Positions 1 through 7,259 of a stretch of 46,720 bases of DNA are shown here, piece after piece (within the stretch, counting starts at the first letter, position 1; the number at the start of each line of letters is the position of its first letter). This DNA comes from CAYNWK01 sp964400875 (GTDB taxonomy: Bacteria; Chloroflexota; Anaerolineae; Anaerolineales; UBA4823), in assembly GCA_964400875.1 (NCBI GenBank), contig CAYNWK010000014.1, positions 1 through 46,720 on the forward strand. The letters are read 5' to 3'. Position numbers and translations under genes: made by a program. The notes beneath the pieces were generated by a model that searched no databases, was not told where the DNA came from, and saw only the letters and a list, made by a program, of their open reading frames with translations.

Positions 1-437
1 TCCGGCTTCATCTTCAATATATCTTCGGCGGGGGTGGTGCAGGGGACGGATGATACCCGGCAGCCGAGCCGGCTCAGGATGCGCAGTATGTTGTATTTCA
101 GGCCGCAGTCGAGCACGACAATATCATATAAAGGGCTGGACTCCTCTGTGGGCCAGGGGTAGGGCTTGTCTGCCGATACCTGCCGCACGAAGTCAATGGT
201 GCCGTAATCGGGCATGGCTTTTATCTCGGCGACTGCCTGCTGGGACGTTTTGCTGCTGGTGAGCATACCCATCATCACACCGGATGAGCGCAGGTGGCGG
301 GTTATCGCCCGGGTATCCAAACCCCAGATACCGGGAATGTTGTTATCAGCCAGATACTGGTGAATGGTCTTCTTATTGAGGTAGTGGCTTGGTTCCAGGC
401 ATTCCTCGCGGACGACAAAGCCGCTGACCTGTATCTG
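1..437 (-). pseudogene. carA: carA fragment (carbamoyl-phosphate synthase small subunit), N-terminus missing
   Basis: The minus strand encodes about 145 codons that align with the middle of CarA, the glutamine-hydrolysing subunit of carbamoyl-phosphate synthase (arginine and pyrimidine synthesis). Recognisable pieces are VSGFVVREECLEPSHYLN, the GLDTRAITRHLRSSG motif, and LDCGLKYNILRILSRLGCRV at the start of the amidotransferase domain. The C-terminal half lies beyond the window start. The reading frame meets a TGA at 440-438 directly before the first homologous codon, so roughly the first 90 residues of a normal CarA are absent and no start codon or ribosome site is visible. Five of eleven Ile codons are ATA, which seems rare in the neighbouring genes. 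It may be a truncated pseudogene, the scar of a rearrangement, or a chimeric assembly join. Homology is certain; its status is not. Confidence 0.8.
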
Positions 438-452
438 TCAGGATAATAGAGT

Positions 453-488
453 GGCGGGCTTTCCAACAAACTGGGTGGAAGGCCCGCC
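453..488 (-). terminator. Hairpin downstream of the flavoprotein gene
   Basis: A 13-bp stem (453-465 with 476-488, one G-U pair) encloses a 10-nt loop. It lies 19 bases past the stop codon of the thioredoxin-reductase-like gene on the minus strand. The tract after the stem (ACTCTATTAT) is only moderately T-rich, so termination is plausible but not strong. The carA fragment begins about 15 bases beyond it. Confidence 0.55.
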
Positions 489-506
489 AATTCATCTCAA
501 TCCGCG

Positions 507-1412
507 TTACAGCATTGGGAGCAGGTAATCGTAAGCGCTGAGGGCAGCCTTGGCGCCCTCGCCGACCGCCACCAGAACCTGTTCGGTGTAGTTGTCGGTC
601 ACATCCCCTGCCGCGAAGATACCGGGGACGCTGGTGCGCGCCATCCCGTCCACCTTGATCCGTCCGGCTTCATCCAGGGCGACCAGGTCAGCCACCGCCT
701 GCGAGTTCGGGTTCAATGCCATTTCAACGAAGGTGCCGTCCGCTTCGATCTCGGATTCGTCGCCTTTTGGGCTCTTGACCACGATCCGGTTGGCATACCC
801 GTTGCCCAAGACTCGAACGACCTGGTAGTCCTCTAGGATGGTGACATTCTCGGCGGCCTTTAGTTTTTCACCGAGTGGAGCCCGCAGGCTCGGTTCGGTA
901 ACTCCCACCATGTGAACGTGTTTGGCTACTGTGGCGAGCTCGGCTGCCGAGCGCATGGCCAGCTCACCGTCGCCGATCACCACAGTCTGTCGATCGATAA
1001 ACAGCGGCGCATAGCTCAACGCCGAATAACACAGCCCCCGCATGATGTAATCTTCTTCACCCGGAACGGTCAGTCGCCGTTGGGTCGCTCCGGTGGCGAT
1101 GATCACTGCCTTGGCGCTCAGTTCACCGCCGCCCTTGGTGCGGACAAGAAAACCGCCCTCCACTTGTTCGACGCGGTCCACCGGTTCCAGGTGGCGGGCG
1201 AATTTCAAGTATTCCAGCTCGTTTTTAAATTTGTTGACCACTTCCAGGCCGCGGATAACCTGGTAATCTTCGATCCAGGGCAGCGCCAGGCGGTAGTTAG
1301 TTTTCCCGCCTAGGTCTTTTGTCAGGAGCAGCACGTTGAGCCGTTTGCGTAGTGCGTATATCGTGGCGGTAAGTCCAGCAGGTCCTCCGCCGATGATGAT
1401 CAGGTCGTACAT
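507..1412 (-). CDS. Thioredoxin-reductase-like FAD/NAD(P)H oxidoreductase lacking the CxxC
   Basis: This 301-residue protein has the thioredoxin reductase fold. An FAD-binding GGGPAG lies at residues 8-13, the IIATGA motif near 104-109, an NAD(P)H-binding GDGELA at 148-153, and the FAD-closing GIFAAGDVTD near 265-274. Length is typical for TrxR (about 310). In canonical TrxR the redox-active CATC follows RGVSY; here the aligned residues are S130-A-L-S133, so both redox cysteines are serine, although C128 sits two positions earlier. It therefore cannot reduce thioredoxin by the usual mechanism. A role as a flavodoxin/ferredoxin-NAD(P) reductase-like electron carrier is possible but inferred. 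The ATG is preceded by AGAGGTGA. It lies 60 bases downstream of malic enzyme on the same strand and is probably cotranscribed with it. Confidence 0.85.
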   Translation of the reverse strand: MYDLIIIGGGPAGLTATIYALRKRLNVLLLTKDLGGKTNYRLALPWIEDYQVIRGLEVVNKFKNELEYLKFARHLEPVDRVEQVEGGFLVRTKGGGELSAKAVIIATGATQRRLTVPGEEDYIMRGLCYSALSYAPLFIDRQTVVIGDGELAMRSAAELATVAKHVHMVGVTEPSLRAPLGEKLKAAENVTILEDYQVVRVLGNGYANRIVVKSPKGDESEIEADGTFVEMALNPNSQAVADLVALDEAGRIKVDGMARTSVPGIFAAGDVTDNYTEQVLVAVGEGAKAALSAYDYLLPML

Positions 1413-1472
1413 GGTTCACCTCTCGCCTTAAAAATTATCCGTGATCCGTTTTTTCCAGTCCGTATGGTGGGG

Positions 1473-2837
1473 TCAGTCTTCATCCGGCGCTTCCGGGATA
1501 AAGCCGTCAGCCATCATTGTCTGGGTTAATTCGCGGGAGCGTTTGATGACCTTGCGCGCGTGGGCATAGAGCTCGTCGTAGCTCTGGGTCAGCCGGGCGA
1601 CACCTTGCTCTTGCGCCTTCATGGCGACCGCTGCCGCCTCCCGCGGGAAGACCTCCCAATCATCCATATTCGGCAAGATATGCTCTTCGTCGAGCCGGTC
1701 ACCGATCTGGTTTGCGAGGGCCTCAGCGGCGGCGAAACACATCTCGTCGGTGATTGTTCGGGCGCGCACGTCAAGCGCTCCGCGAAAGATACCCGGGAAG
1801 CCTAACGAATTGTTCACCTGGTTGGGGAAATCAGAACGACCGGTGGCGATCACGCGCGCGCCGGCTTCTTGGGCTTCCCAGGGCCAGATCTCCGGCACGG
1901 GGTTGGCGCAGGCGAAGAGAATGGCGTCGGCGCTCATTTGTTCGACCCATTCGGACAGGATCACGCCTGGACCCGAACGAGAAAGGGCTATGACCACGTC
2001 TGTGCCGCGCAGGGCTTCCGGAATGCCCCCTTCCCGGCCTTCCTTGTTCGTGGTCTGGCACAGGCGCCATTTATCCACGTATTCGGCTTTGCGTAATTCC
2101 AGATCCTTGCGGTGAGTCCCCAGGATGCCTTTGCTGTCCACCATGAAACAGCGAGCCGGATCGGCGCCCCAGCCGAAGATCAACCGGGAACAGGCGACGT
2201 TGGAGGCCCCGCTGCCGATGAAGGCGATGCTGACCTTGCTCATCTCCTTGCCCACGACTTTAAGGGCGTTGATCAAGCCCGCCAATGTAACCGTTGCGGT
2301 GCCTTGTTGATCGTCGTGCCATACCGGGATCTCGGCTTTTTCTCGCAGTGTGTCCAGGATGCGGAAGCATTTAGGTTGCGAGATGTCTTCCAGGTTGATT
2401 CCACCGAAACCAGGTTGCAGCATCAGCACGGTGTTAATGATCTGGTCCGGGTCTTTTGTATCCAGCATAATCGGGACGCCGTCCACCCCGCCAAGGTATT
2501 TATACAGAAGGGCCTTGCCTTCCATTACCGGCAGCCCAGCTTTGGGTCCGATGTCGCCGAGTCCGAGCACCCGGGTCCCATCGCTGACGACGGCGACGGT
2601 GTTCCATTTGTTCGTATAGTCATAAACTTTTTCCGGGTTGGCTTGGATCTCGCGGCAGGGCGCGGCGACGCCGGGCGTATACCAGATGGCAAAATCGTTG
2701 AAATCCCGCACCGTACATTTGAGTGCGGTCTCGATTTTCCCCCTGTAAAAAGGGTGTAGCTTCAGAGCGTCGGCTGAGGGCTTCGTGGCTTTTGCCAGCA
2801 GCTCCTCGACGTTAAGGGGTTCTTTTTCTTTCAACAT
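1473..2837 (-). CDS. Malic enzyme (malate dehydrogenase, oxaloacetate-decarboxylating)
   Basis: Oxidatively decarboxylates malate to pyruvate and CO2 with NAD(P)+, or runs in reverse to make malate. The 454 residues match the short bacterial malic enzyme class without a phosphotransacetylase domain. Visible motifs are the N-terminal YTPGVAAPCREI with the catalytic Tyr, GLGDIGP, the metal-binding segment PVWHDDQQGTA, and the Rossmann motif FIGSGASNVA. NAD versus NADP preference cannot be read reliably. An AAGGAGAG ribosome site sits 5-6 bases before the ATG. The gene follows the acs operon terminator on the same strand and precedes the TrxR-like gene. It could connect pyruvate from acetyl-CoA reduction to C4 acids, which is inference from context. 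Confidence 0.93.
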   Translation of the reverse strand: MLKEKEPLNVEELLAKATKPSADALKLHPFYRGKIETALKCTVRDFNDFAIWYTPGVAAPCREIQANPEKVYDYTNKWNTVAVVSDGTRVLGLGDIGPKAGLPVMEGKALLYKYLGGVDGVPIMLDTKDPDQIINTVLMLQPGFGGINLEDISQPKCFRILDTLREKAEIPVWHDDQQGTATVTLAGLINALKVVGKEMSKVSIAFIGSGASNVACSRLIFGWGADPARCFMVDSKGILGTHRKDLELRKAEYVDKWRLCQTTNKEGREGGIPEALRGTDVVIALSRSGPGVILSEWVEQMSADAILFACANPVPEIWPWEAQEAGARVIATGRSDFPNQVNNSLGFPGIFRGALDVRARTITDEMCFAAAEALANQIGDRLDEEHILPNMDDWEVFPREAAAVAMKAQEQGVARLTQSYDELYAHARKVIKRSRELTQTMMADGFIPEAPDED

Positions 2838-2859
2838 GGCAGCTCTCCTTAATGATGAA

Positions 2860-2896
2860 AAAGCCCGTTTTCTGCTGGAGCATGAAAACGGGCTTT
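2860..2896 (-). terminator. Rho-independent terminator of the acs operon
   Basis: A perfect 13-bp stem (2860-2872 with 2884-2896) with an 11-nt loop. Read on the minus strand it ends in a run of five T. It lies 8 bases after the acsE stop codon and before malic enzyme, so it marks the end of the CODH/ACS transcript. Confidence 0.88.
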
Positions 2897-2903
2897 CGGG
2901 ACC

Positions 2904-3827
2904 TTATTGCTGCAAATACGAGTCTGCGTAAATCACCTTGTTGAGCAGGATTTGGGTAGTCTTCCAAATGCTGACTTGATCTGGGTCGCTCATGTCCACA
3001 TCCTCGGCGGTCAACTCCTCCATCGCCTCCGTGCGGTCGGCGAGAGTCAGGTAAAGACGGTTCAATGGCGTGGTATCGTCCCGTTCTTCGATCACTCGAA
3101 TGACTTCTTTTTGCTTCTCGTCCATCGGGTTGGCGATCATCGTCTGCAGCCCCACGCCCATCAGCATGGCGCAGTACACCCGGTTGATCAGGGGGCGGTT
3201 CTCAGCAGGGACCGCGTTTGAGACGTTGGAAAGGCCGACCGATATCGCCGGAGGAGGATCCCAGGCATACTGCAGGGTGCGCACCGCTTCGATCAGCTCC
3301 GGGCAGTATTCCTGGCAGCCAGAGACGGTCAGTACCAGCGGATCGATGATCAGATCCTCGATCGGGTAGTCGATTTCGAGCATGCGCGGGATGAGCTGCT
3401 CCAGAGCGATGCTGACGCGCTCGTCCGCGCCTACCGGGATACCGCTCTTGCCCATGGTCAGGGCGATCAGTTTGGCATTGTACTGCTTGGCGACCAGCGG
3501 GACTCTTTCGAGACGCTCGGCTTCCGCCGAGGTCGAGTTGATGATCGGCTGGGCTTTGGTGATTTTCTTCAGTCCCGCTTCGATGCCGGCCAGGTTGGTG
3601 CTGTCAAAGCTGAGTGGAACGTCCACCACCGCCTCGACCGTCTCAACCATCCAGGGGAAGACTTCCTCCCAATCTTTCTTACGCGGTCCCAGGTTCAGGT
3701 CCAGCGCCTGAGCGCCGGCTTCCACTTGTTGGACTGCCAGGTCTTGGAAGAATTTTGCATCCCTCTCTTTGAGCGCTGCTTTGACCTTTTCGGAGATGAT
3801 GTGAATGTTTTCGCCGATGATGTACAT
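2904..3827 (-). CDS. acsE: Methyltetrahydrofolate:corrinoid/iron-sulfur protein methyltransferase
   Basis: Transfers the methyl group of methyl-tetrahydrofolate to the cob(I)amide of the corrinoid iron-sulfur protein, joining the methyl branch of the Wood-Ljungdahl pathway to acetyl-CoA synthesis. The 307-residue protein is a pterin-binding TIM barrel: GENIHIIS at the N-terminus, the pterin-binding ALDLNLGP near residue 41, the SFDSTN strand, an INSTSAE strand with the conserved Asn, and IIDPLVLTVSG. Length fits the family. The gene is the last of the acs operon, 41 bases after acsV, with an AAGGA ribosome site, and is followed directly by a strong terminator. Confidence 0.95.
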   Translation of the reverse strand: MYIIGENIHIISEKVKAALKERDAKFFQDLAVQQVEAGAQALDLNLGPRKKDWEEVFPWMVETVEAVVDVPLSFDSTNLAGIEAGLKKITKAQPIINSTSAEAERLERVPLVAKQYNAKLIALTMGKSGIPVGADERVSIALEQLIPRMLEIDYPIEDLIIDPLVLTVSGCQEYCPELIEAVRTLQYAWDPPPAISVGLSNVSNAVPAENRPLINRVYCAMLMGVGLQTMIANPMDEKQKEVIRVIEERDDTTPLNRLYLTLADRTEAMEELTAEDVDMSDPDQVSIWKTTQILLNKVIYADSYLQQ

Positions 3828-3868
3828 AAGTTTTTCCTTATCGTCCTAGAATAAATTGGCTTATGGGA

Positions 3869-5809
3869 TTACGAGACCGACAGGCCTTTGGCTGCCGCCA
3901 CCGTTGGGAAGCGCCTCAGGTCCGTGTGAGGCAGGAACAGCGCGGAGGTGAAGGCTTCATAGAAAGTGTTATCGGCCGAGAGTTCGATGTATGTCATGCG
4001 CGCGGCGATGTCTTTTACCCGGTCGCGCGCCTGGCGCTCTAATAAGGCACGGTATGCGCCTAGGACGGCAGTATTGCCCAGGAATTGGAAGCGGTCCCAG
4101 GGCAGGTCGGGAAGCAGCCCGATCTCGACTGCTTTTTCGACGTTGATATATTTCCCGAACGAGCCGCCGATCAGCACCTGTTCGATGGTCTCCAATGGTA
4201 CCCCGACGCTCACGCACAGCACGGATATCCCCGCATAGATTGCCGCTTTTGCCCGCAGCAAATTATCGATGTCCACTCGGGTGATGACGATATCCTCACC
4301 GGTGGCGCTGTCTTGCGCCCAAACGATCACGTACTCCCAGCCGTGCTCACCCCGGCGGACACGCGCGCTGCCCAGAGTGCCGTCCAGGTTGCCGCCTTTA
4401 TCCACCACCCCGGTCAGAAACATTTCAGCCAGCAAGGAGATCAGCCCGCTGCCGCACACACCCCGCGGTTTGACCCCACCGATTACCCGAAAACTCGGCT
4501 CGTAGGTCTTGCTGTTAATCCAGATTTCCTCGATAGCGCCTTTAGTGGCGCGCATGCCGTGCCCGACTCCAGCCCCCTCGAACGCCGGCCCAGCCGAGCA
4601 GGCACAAGTCGCCAGCCACTCGCTGGAGCCCAGGGCGATCTCACCGTTAGTGCCCACATCCATAAAGAGGGCGACTGTTTCGCTGTCATCCATACCGGAG
4701 GACAGCACGCCTGCGCTGATATCTGCCCCTACGTAGCTGGCTACGCCTGGCAGGCAATCCACTGTGGCTTCGGGATGTAGGTTCAAACCGGCTTCCCTGG
4801 CTGTGGTAGTGGGGACGTGATTGACTGCCGTGACGAACGGCATTAGCCGGATAGTATCCGCCGGGATGCCGAGCAGCAGGTGGATCATCGTGCTGTTGCC
4901 GACGATAGTAGCTTTGACCACATCTCCCGGTGTTACCGGACTCTTGGCTTTGATTCGTTTGCAGGCCTGAGCCAACAGGTCGTTGATCGTTTCCAGGACC
5001 AGGTTGCGCAGCTGATCAGCTCCGCCGTTCTTGCCGGCGAAGATGATACGCGAGACCACATCTTCACCCCGGGCGATTTGCCCGTTATATTCGGCGGATT
5101 GCGCCTTGACCTCGCCGCTAACCAGGTCAACCAGCCAAATGGTTACGGTGGTTGTGCCGATATCGATCGCCGCTCCCCAGATCGGCGCATCTCCTGCTTC
5201 GTGCCCGGGTCTCAGGTCGATCAAGCGTGGTGGGCAATCTGGGCAGTCCCAGGTGAACGTGTCCAGGATGGCAGTAGCCTGCCAATCCCCTGCCCGCAAA
5301 ATGGAACCGATGCGCCTGAGCAGTGGGAGGGTAACACGCACCTCGGAAAAACTGCCTTGCTGGCGCAGCGCAGTGAGCAAACGGCTCCAGTCGTCCGTCT
5401 GATCGGTCAAATCCGGCGAGGAGAGCTCCACCAGTACCCGGCGTATCGATTGATCTCGTGAAAATTCGTATCCGGATGGTACACTGACTTTTCTAACCGT
5501 GCGGTCGGTCGTCAGCAGCCGGGAGATCTTTTCTTGGGGTGGGACGACGACGTTGATATCCCCCTCAACCACGGATTGGCAAGCCAGCGCATACCCTTTT
5601 TCGAGGTCTTCTGCAGACAAGCGTAAGGTGCTGCGCCGGCGCACTTCACCGGAGGTGATCTGCAGCGCGCAGCGACCGCAGCGTCCCTGTCCTCCACAGG
5701 GTTGGGCGATCTCGATGCCGGCCTGCTGGGCCGCTTCCGATAGCAAAGTACCGGTTGGCACCCGCACGGGCTCAGGGTGAAGGTCGAATTTTACGAGATG
5801 TTCAGCCAT
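3869..5809 (-). CDS. acsV: Reductive activator of the corrinoid iron-sulfur protein (RACo)
   Basis: ATP-dependent activator that returns oxidised cob(II)amide in the corrinoid protein to cob(I)amide. The 646-residue protein has an N-terminal plant-type [2Fe-2S] ferredoxin domain (residues 1-95) with ligands C38, C44, C47 and C77. A linker follows, then a large ASKHA-type ATPase region starting near the phosphate-binding DIGTTT at 216-221, with MDVGTNGE and GVCGSGLI further on. This architecture is that of RACo/AcsV (DUF4445 family). The gene lies between acsC and acsE. A strong hairpin separates it from acsC and the Shine-Dalgarno is weak (GGAAA), which fits lower expression of a catalytic activator than of its structural partner. 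Confidence 0.95.
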   Translation of the reverse strand: MAEHLVKFDLHPEPVRVPTGTLLSEAAQQAGIEIAQPCGGQGRCGRCALQITSGEVRRRSTLRLSAEDLEKGYALACQSVVEGDINVVVPPQEKISRLLTTDRTVRKVSVPSGYEFSRDQSIRRVLVELSSPDLTDQTDDWSRLLTALRQQGSFSEVRVTLPLLRRIGSILRAGDWQATAILDTFTWDCPDCPPRLIDLRPGHEAGDAPIWGAAIDIGTTTVTIWLVDLVSGEVKAQSAEYNGQIARGEDVVSRIIFAGKNGGADQLRNLVLETINDLLAQACKRIKAKSPVTPGDVVKATIVGNSTMIHLLLGIPADTIRLMPFVTAVNHVPTTTAREAGLNLHPEATVDCLPGVASYVGADISAGVLSSGMDDSETVALFMDVGTNGEIALGSSEWLATCACSAGPAFEGAGVGHGMRATKGAIEEIWINSKTYEPSFRVIGGVKPRGVCGSGLISLLAEMFLTGVVDKGGNLDGTLGSARVRRGEHGWEYVIVWAQDSATGEDIVITRVDIDNLLRAKAAIYAGISVLCVSVGVPLETIEQVLIGGSFGKYINVEKAVEIGLLPDLPWDRFQFLGNTAVLGAYRALLERQARDRVKDIAARMTYIELSADNTFYEAFTSALFLPHTDLRRFPTVAAAKGLSVS

Positions 5810-5825
5810 GTGAAACGAATTTCCA

Positions 5826-5865
5826 ACGGCTCCGCTTGGCGGAGGACATCCTTCAGCGGAGCCGT
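5826..5865 (-). other. Intercistronic hairpin between acsC and acsV
   Basis: A perfect 11-bp stem (5826-5836 with 5855-5865) and 18-nt loop fill most of the gap between the acsC stop and the acsV start. There is no T-run behind it on the minus strand, so it is probably an mRNA processing or stabilising element rather than a full terminator. Confidence 0.6.
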
Positions 5866-5868
5866 GGT

Positions 5869-7200
5869 TTACAGAGCTTGTTTCATGAATGCTGGCAGAT
5901 CGACTGCCTCACGCGGGCCGACGCGCACTTCCCATCCTGGCAGCTCTTCTTCGAGCTCGCCGGAGAGCACTGCAACGTGTCCCGGCAGCACGATCTGCTT
6001 TTTCTCGACTTTGTCTGCCACGCCAAACGACTTGACAGCTTTGGCGATGCGCTCGGAGTCGAATTTTCCGGCTGCCCAGGCTGTCAGTACGCTCATGCCT
6101 TCCGCGTCGGTGACCAACAGCCAGGCTGGCAAGCCAGAGCTCTCGACCTCGTTCGCGACGCTGAAATAGGTGATGCTGAAGTTGGTAGTCACTAACACAG
6201 GGGAGGCCGACGTCGGGTCATTGATCTCGTAGACACCGGGTTGGACCTGGATCGGCTTTTGCGGATCGGTATAAAGGTTCTGGCGCAGCACCAACAGCGG
6301 GTAGGCCGTCTCCGGATCGAAGTGGTCCATGACGATGAAACTGCCGTATTTGGCGATCGCCTGTGCGGCTGAAAGCGCCTCTCTGGCCGGATCGCCCACG
6401 TCCCCGGGGATACTTAAGATTGGGTAACCAGCGGGGCGAAAGGTCTTCTTAAGGGCTAGGCGCCGGGTGATCGTGTTCGCGTTAAGCGTGCCGAGCAGCG
6501 AGCGCTGTTCCGGGGCGAGCACGATGTCTTCAACCCCGGCGCCTTTCACTTTCTCGACAAGGTCGATCATCTCGTCCAGGTTGCCGGATTGAATGGCGAG
6601 CGCGGCGCTGCTCTCCTTTGCCAGGGCAGCCATCTCGGACCAGTTCCCGGTGTTGGCGTGAGCCAACAGTACTTTTTCACCTGGGTTGGTCTTGCCGAGT
6701 CCGGCTTTGAGGGATTGCACGTCGCCGATCAGGATCAACGGGCGGTGGCTGCTTGAGCGTACTGCTTCGACCGCTGCTGCAAAATCGCCGCCTTCGGATT
6801 GCACGACGAACCCGCCCATAGAGAGATCGATTCCGACGTAATCCACGGAGTATTCATCAGCGGGGGAAACTTTCGCTTTGATGACTTCTACCGGGTCGGT
6901 GTCGTAGACTCGTAAGAACAATCCCGGCTGGCTGTAGAAGGTCTTTTCATGGCGGTACAGCACGACCTCGTTGCCGCTTTTGATCTCGTACCCGTTCGAC
7001 TTAAGGGTGATCGGGCGTACGGGCGGCGCAGCGGCTTCGGATAGCTGTTCTTTGGCCGAGTCACTTACGTAGGGACAGGCAGCCAGTTCTACCTGTTTGT
7101 TGGCCAGCTTCATAGCAAAAGCCAAGCAGGTAGGGAAACCGCATTCCTTACAATTGGTTTGAGGCAGCAACTTATAAATTTGGATGCCCGAAAGTGCCAT
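5869..7200 (-). CDS. acsC: Corrinoid/iron-sulfur protein large (gamma) subunit
   Basis: Carries the [4Fe-4S] cluster and, with the small subunit, the cobamide that shuttles methyl groups from AcsE to acetyl-CoA synthase. The 443 residues begin with the cluster domain, with ligands C17, C20, C25 and C42 in the order CxxCx4Cx16C. A TIM-barrel domain follows and the C-terminal region (about 320-443) is the cobamide-binding domain, including LPAWLLVTDAEG and HVAVLSGELEEELPGWEV. Length matches the family (about 445). Its usual partner AcsD is not a separate gene here but is fused to the end of AcsB just upstream. GGGAG precedes the ATG. A 9-bp hairpin lies in the gap to the upstream gene. Confidence 0.95.
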   Translation of the reverse strand: MALSGIQIYKLLPQTNCKECGFPTCLAFAMKLANKQVELAACPYVSDSAKEQLSEAAAPPVRPITLKSNGYEIKSGNEVVLYRHEKTFYSQPGLFLRVYDTDPVEVIKAKVSPADEYSVDYVGIDLSMGGFVVQSEGGDFAAAVEAVRSSSHRPLILIGDVQSLKAGLGKTNPGEKVLLAHANTGNWSEMAALAKESSAALAIQSGNLDEMIDLVEKVKGAGVEDIVLAPEQRSLLGTLNANTITRRLALKKTFRPAGYPILSIPGDVGDPAREALSAAQAIAKYGSFIVMDHFDPETAYPLLVLRQNLYTDPQKPIQVQPGVYEINDPTSASPVLVTTNFSITYFSVANEVESSGLPAWLLVTDAEGMSVLTAWAAGKFDSERIAKAVKSFGVADKVEKKQIVLPGHVAVLSGELEEELPGWEVRVGPREAVDLPAFMKQAL

Positions 7201-7216
7201 GTTTGTTTTCTCCCAA

Positions 7217-7245
7217 CGGAGGACCGGGTTCGTCTAGGTCCTCCG
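7217..7245 (-). other. Intercistronic hairpin between the acsB-acsD fusion and acsC
   Basis: A perfect 9-bp stem (7217-7225 with 7237-7245) with an 11-nt loop in the 59-base gap. No T-tract follows on the minus strand. Like the acsC/acsV hairpin it may tune relative mRNA levels within the operon. Confidence 0.5.
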
Positions 7246-7259
7246 ACTGTTGATACGTT

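Noticed and set aside
50..262. Plus-strand open frame at the window start
   Set aside because: It is antisense to the carA fragment, which shows clear homology, and has no recognisable motif.
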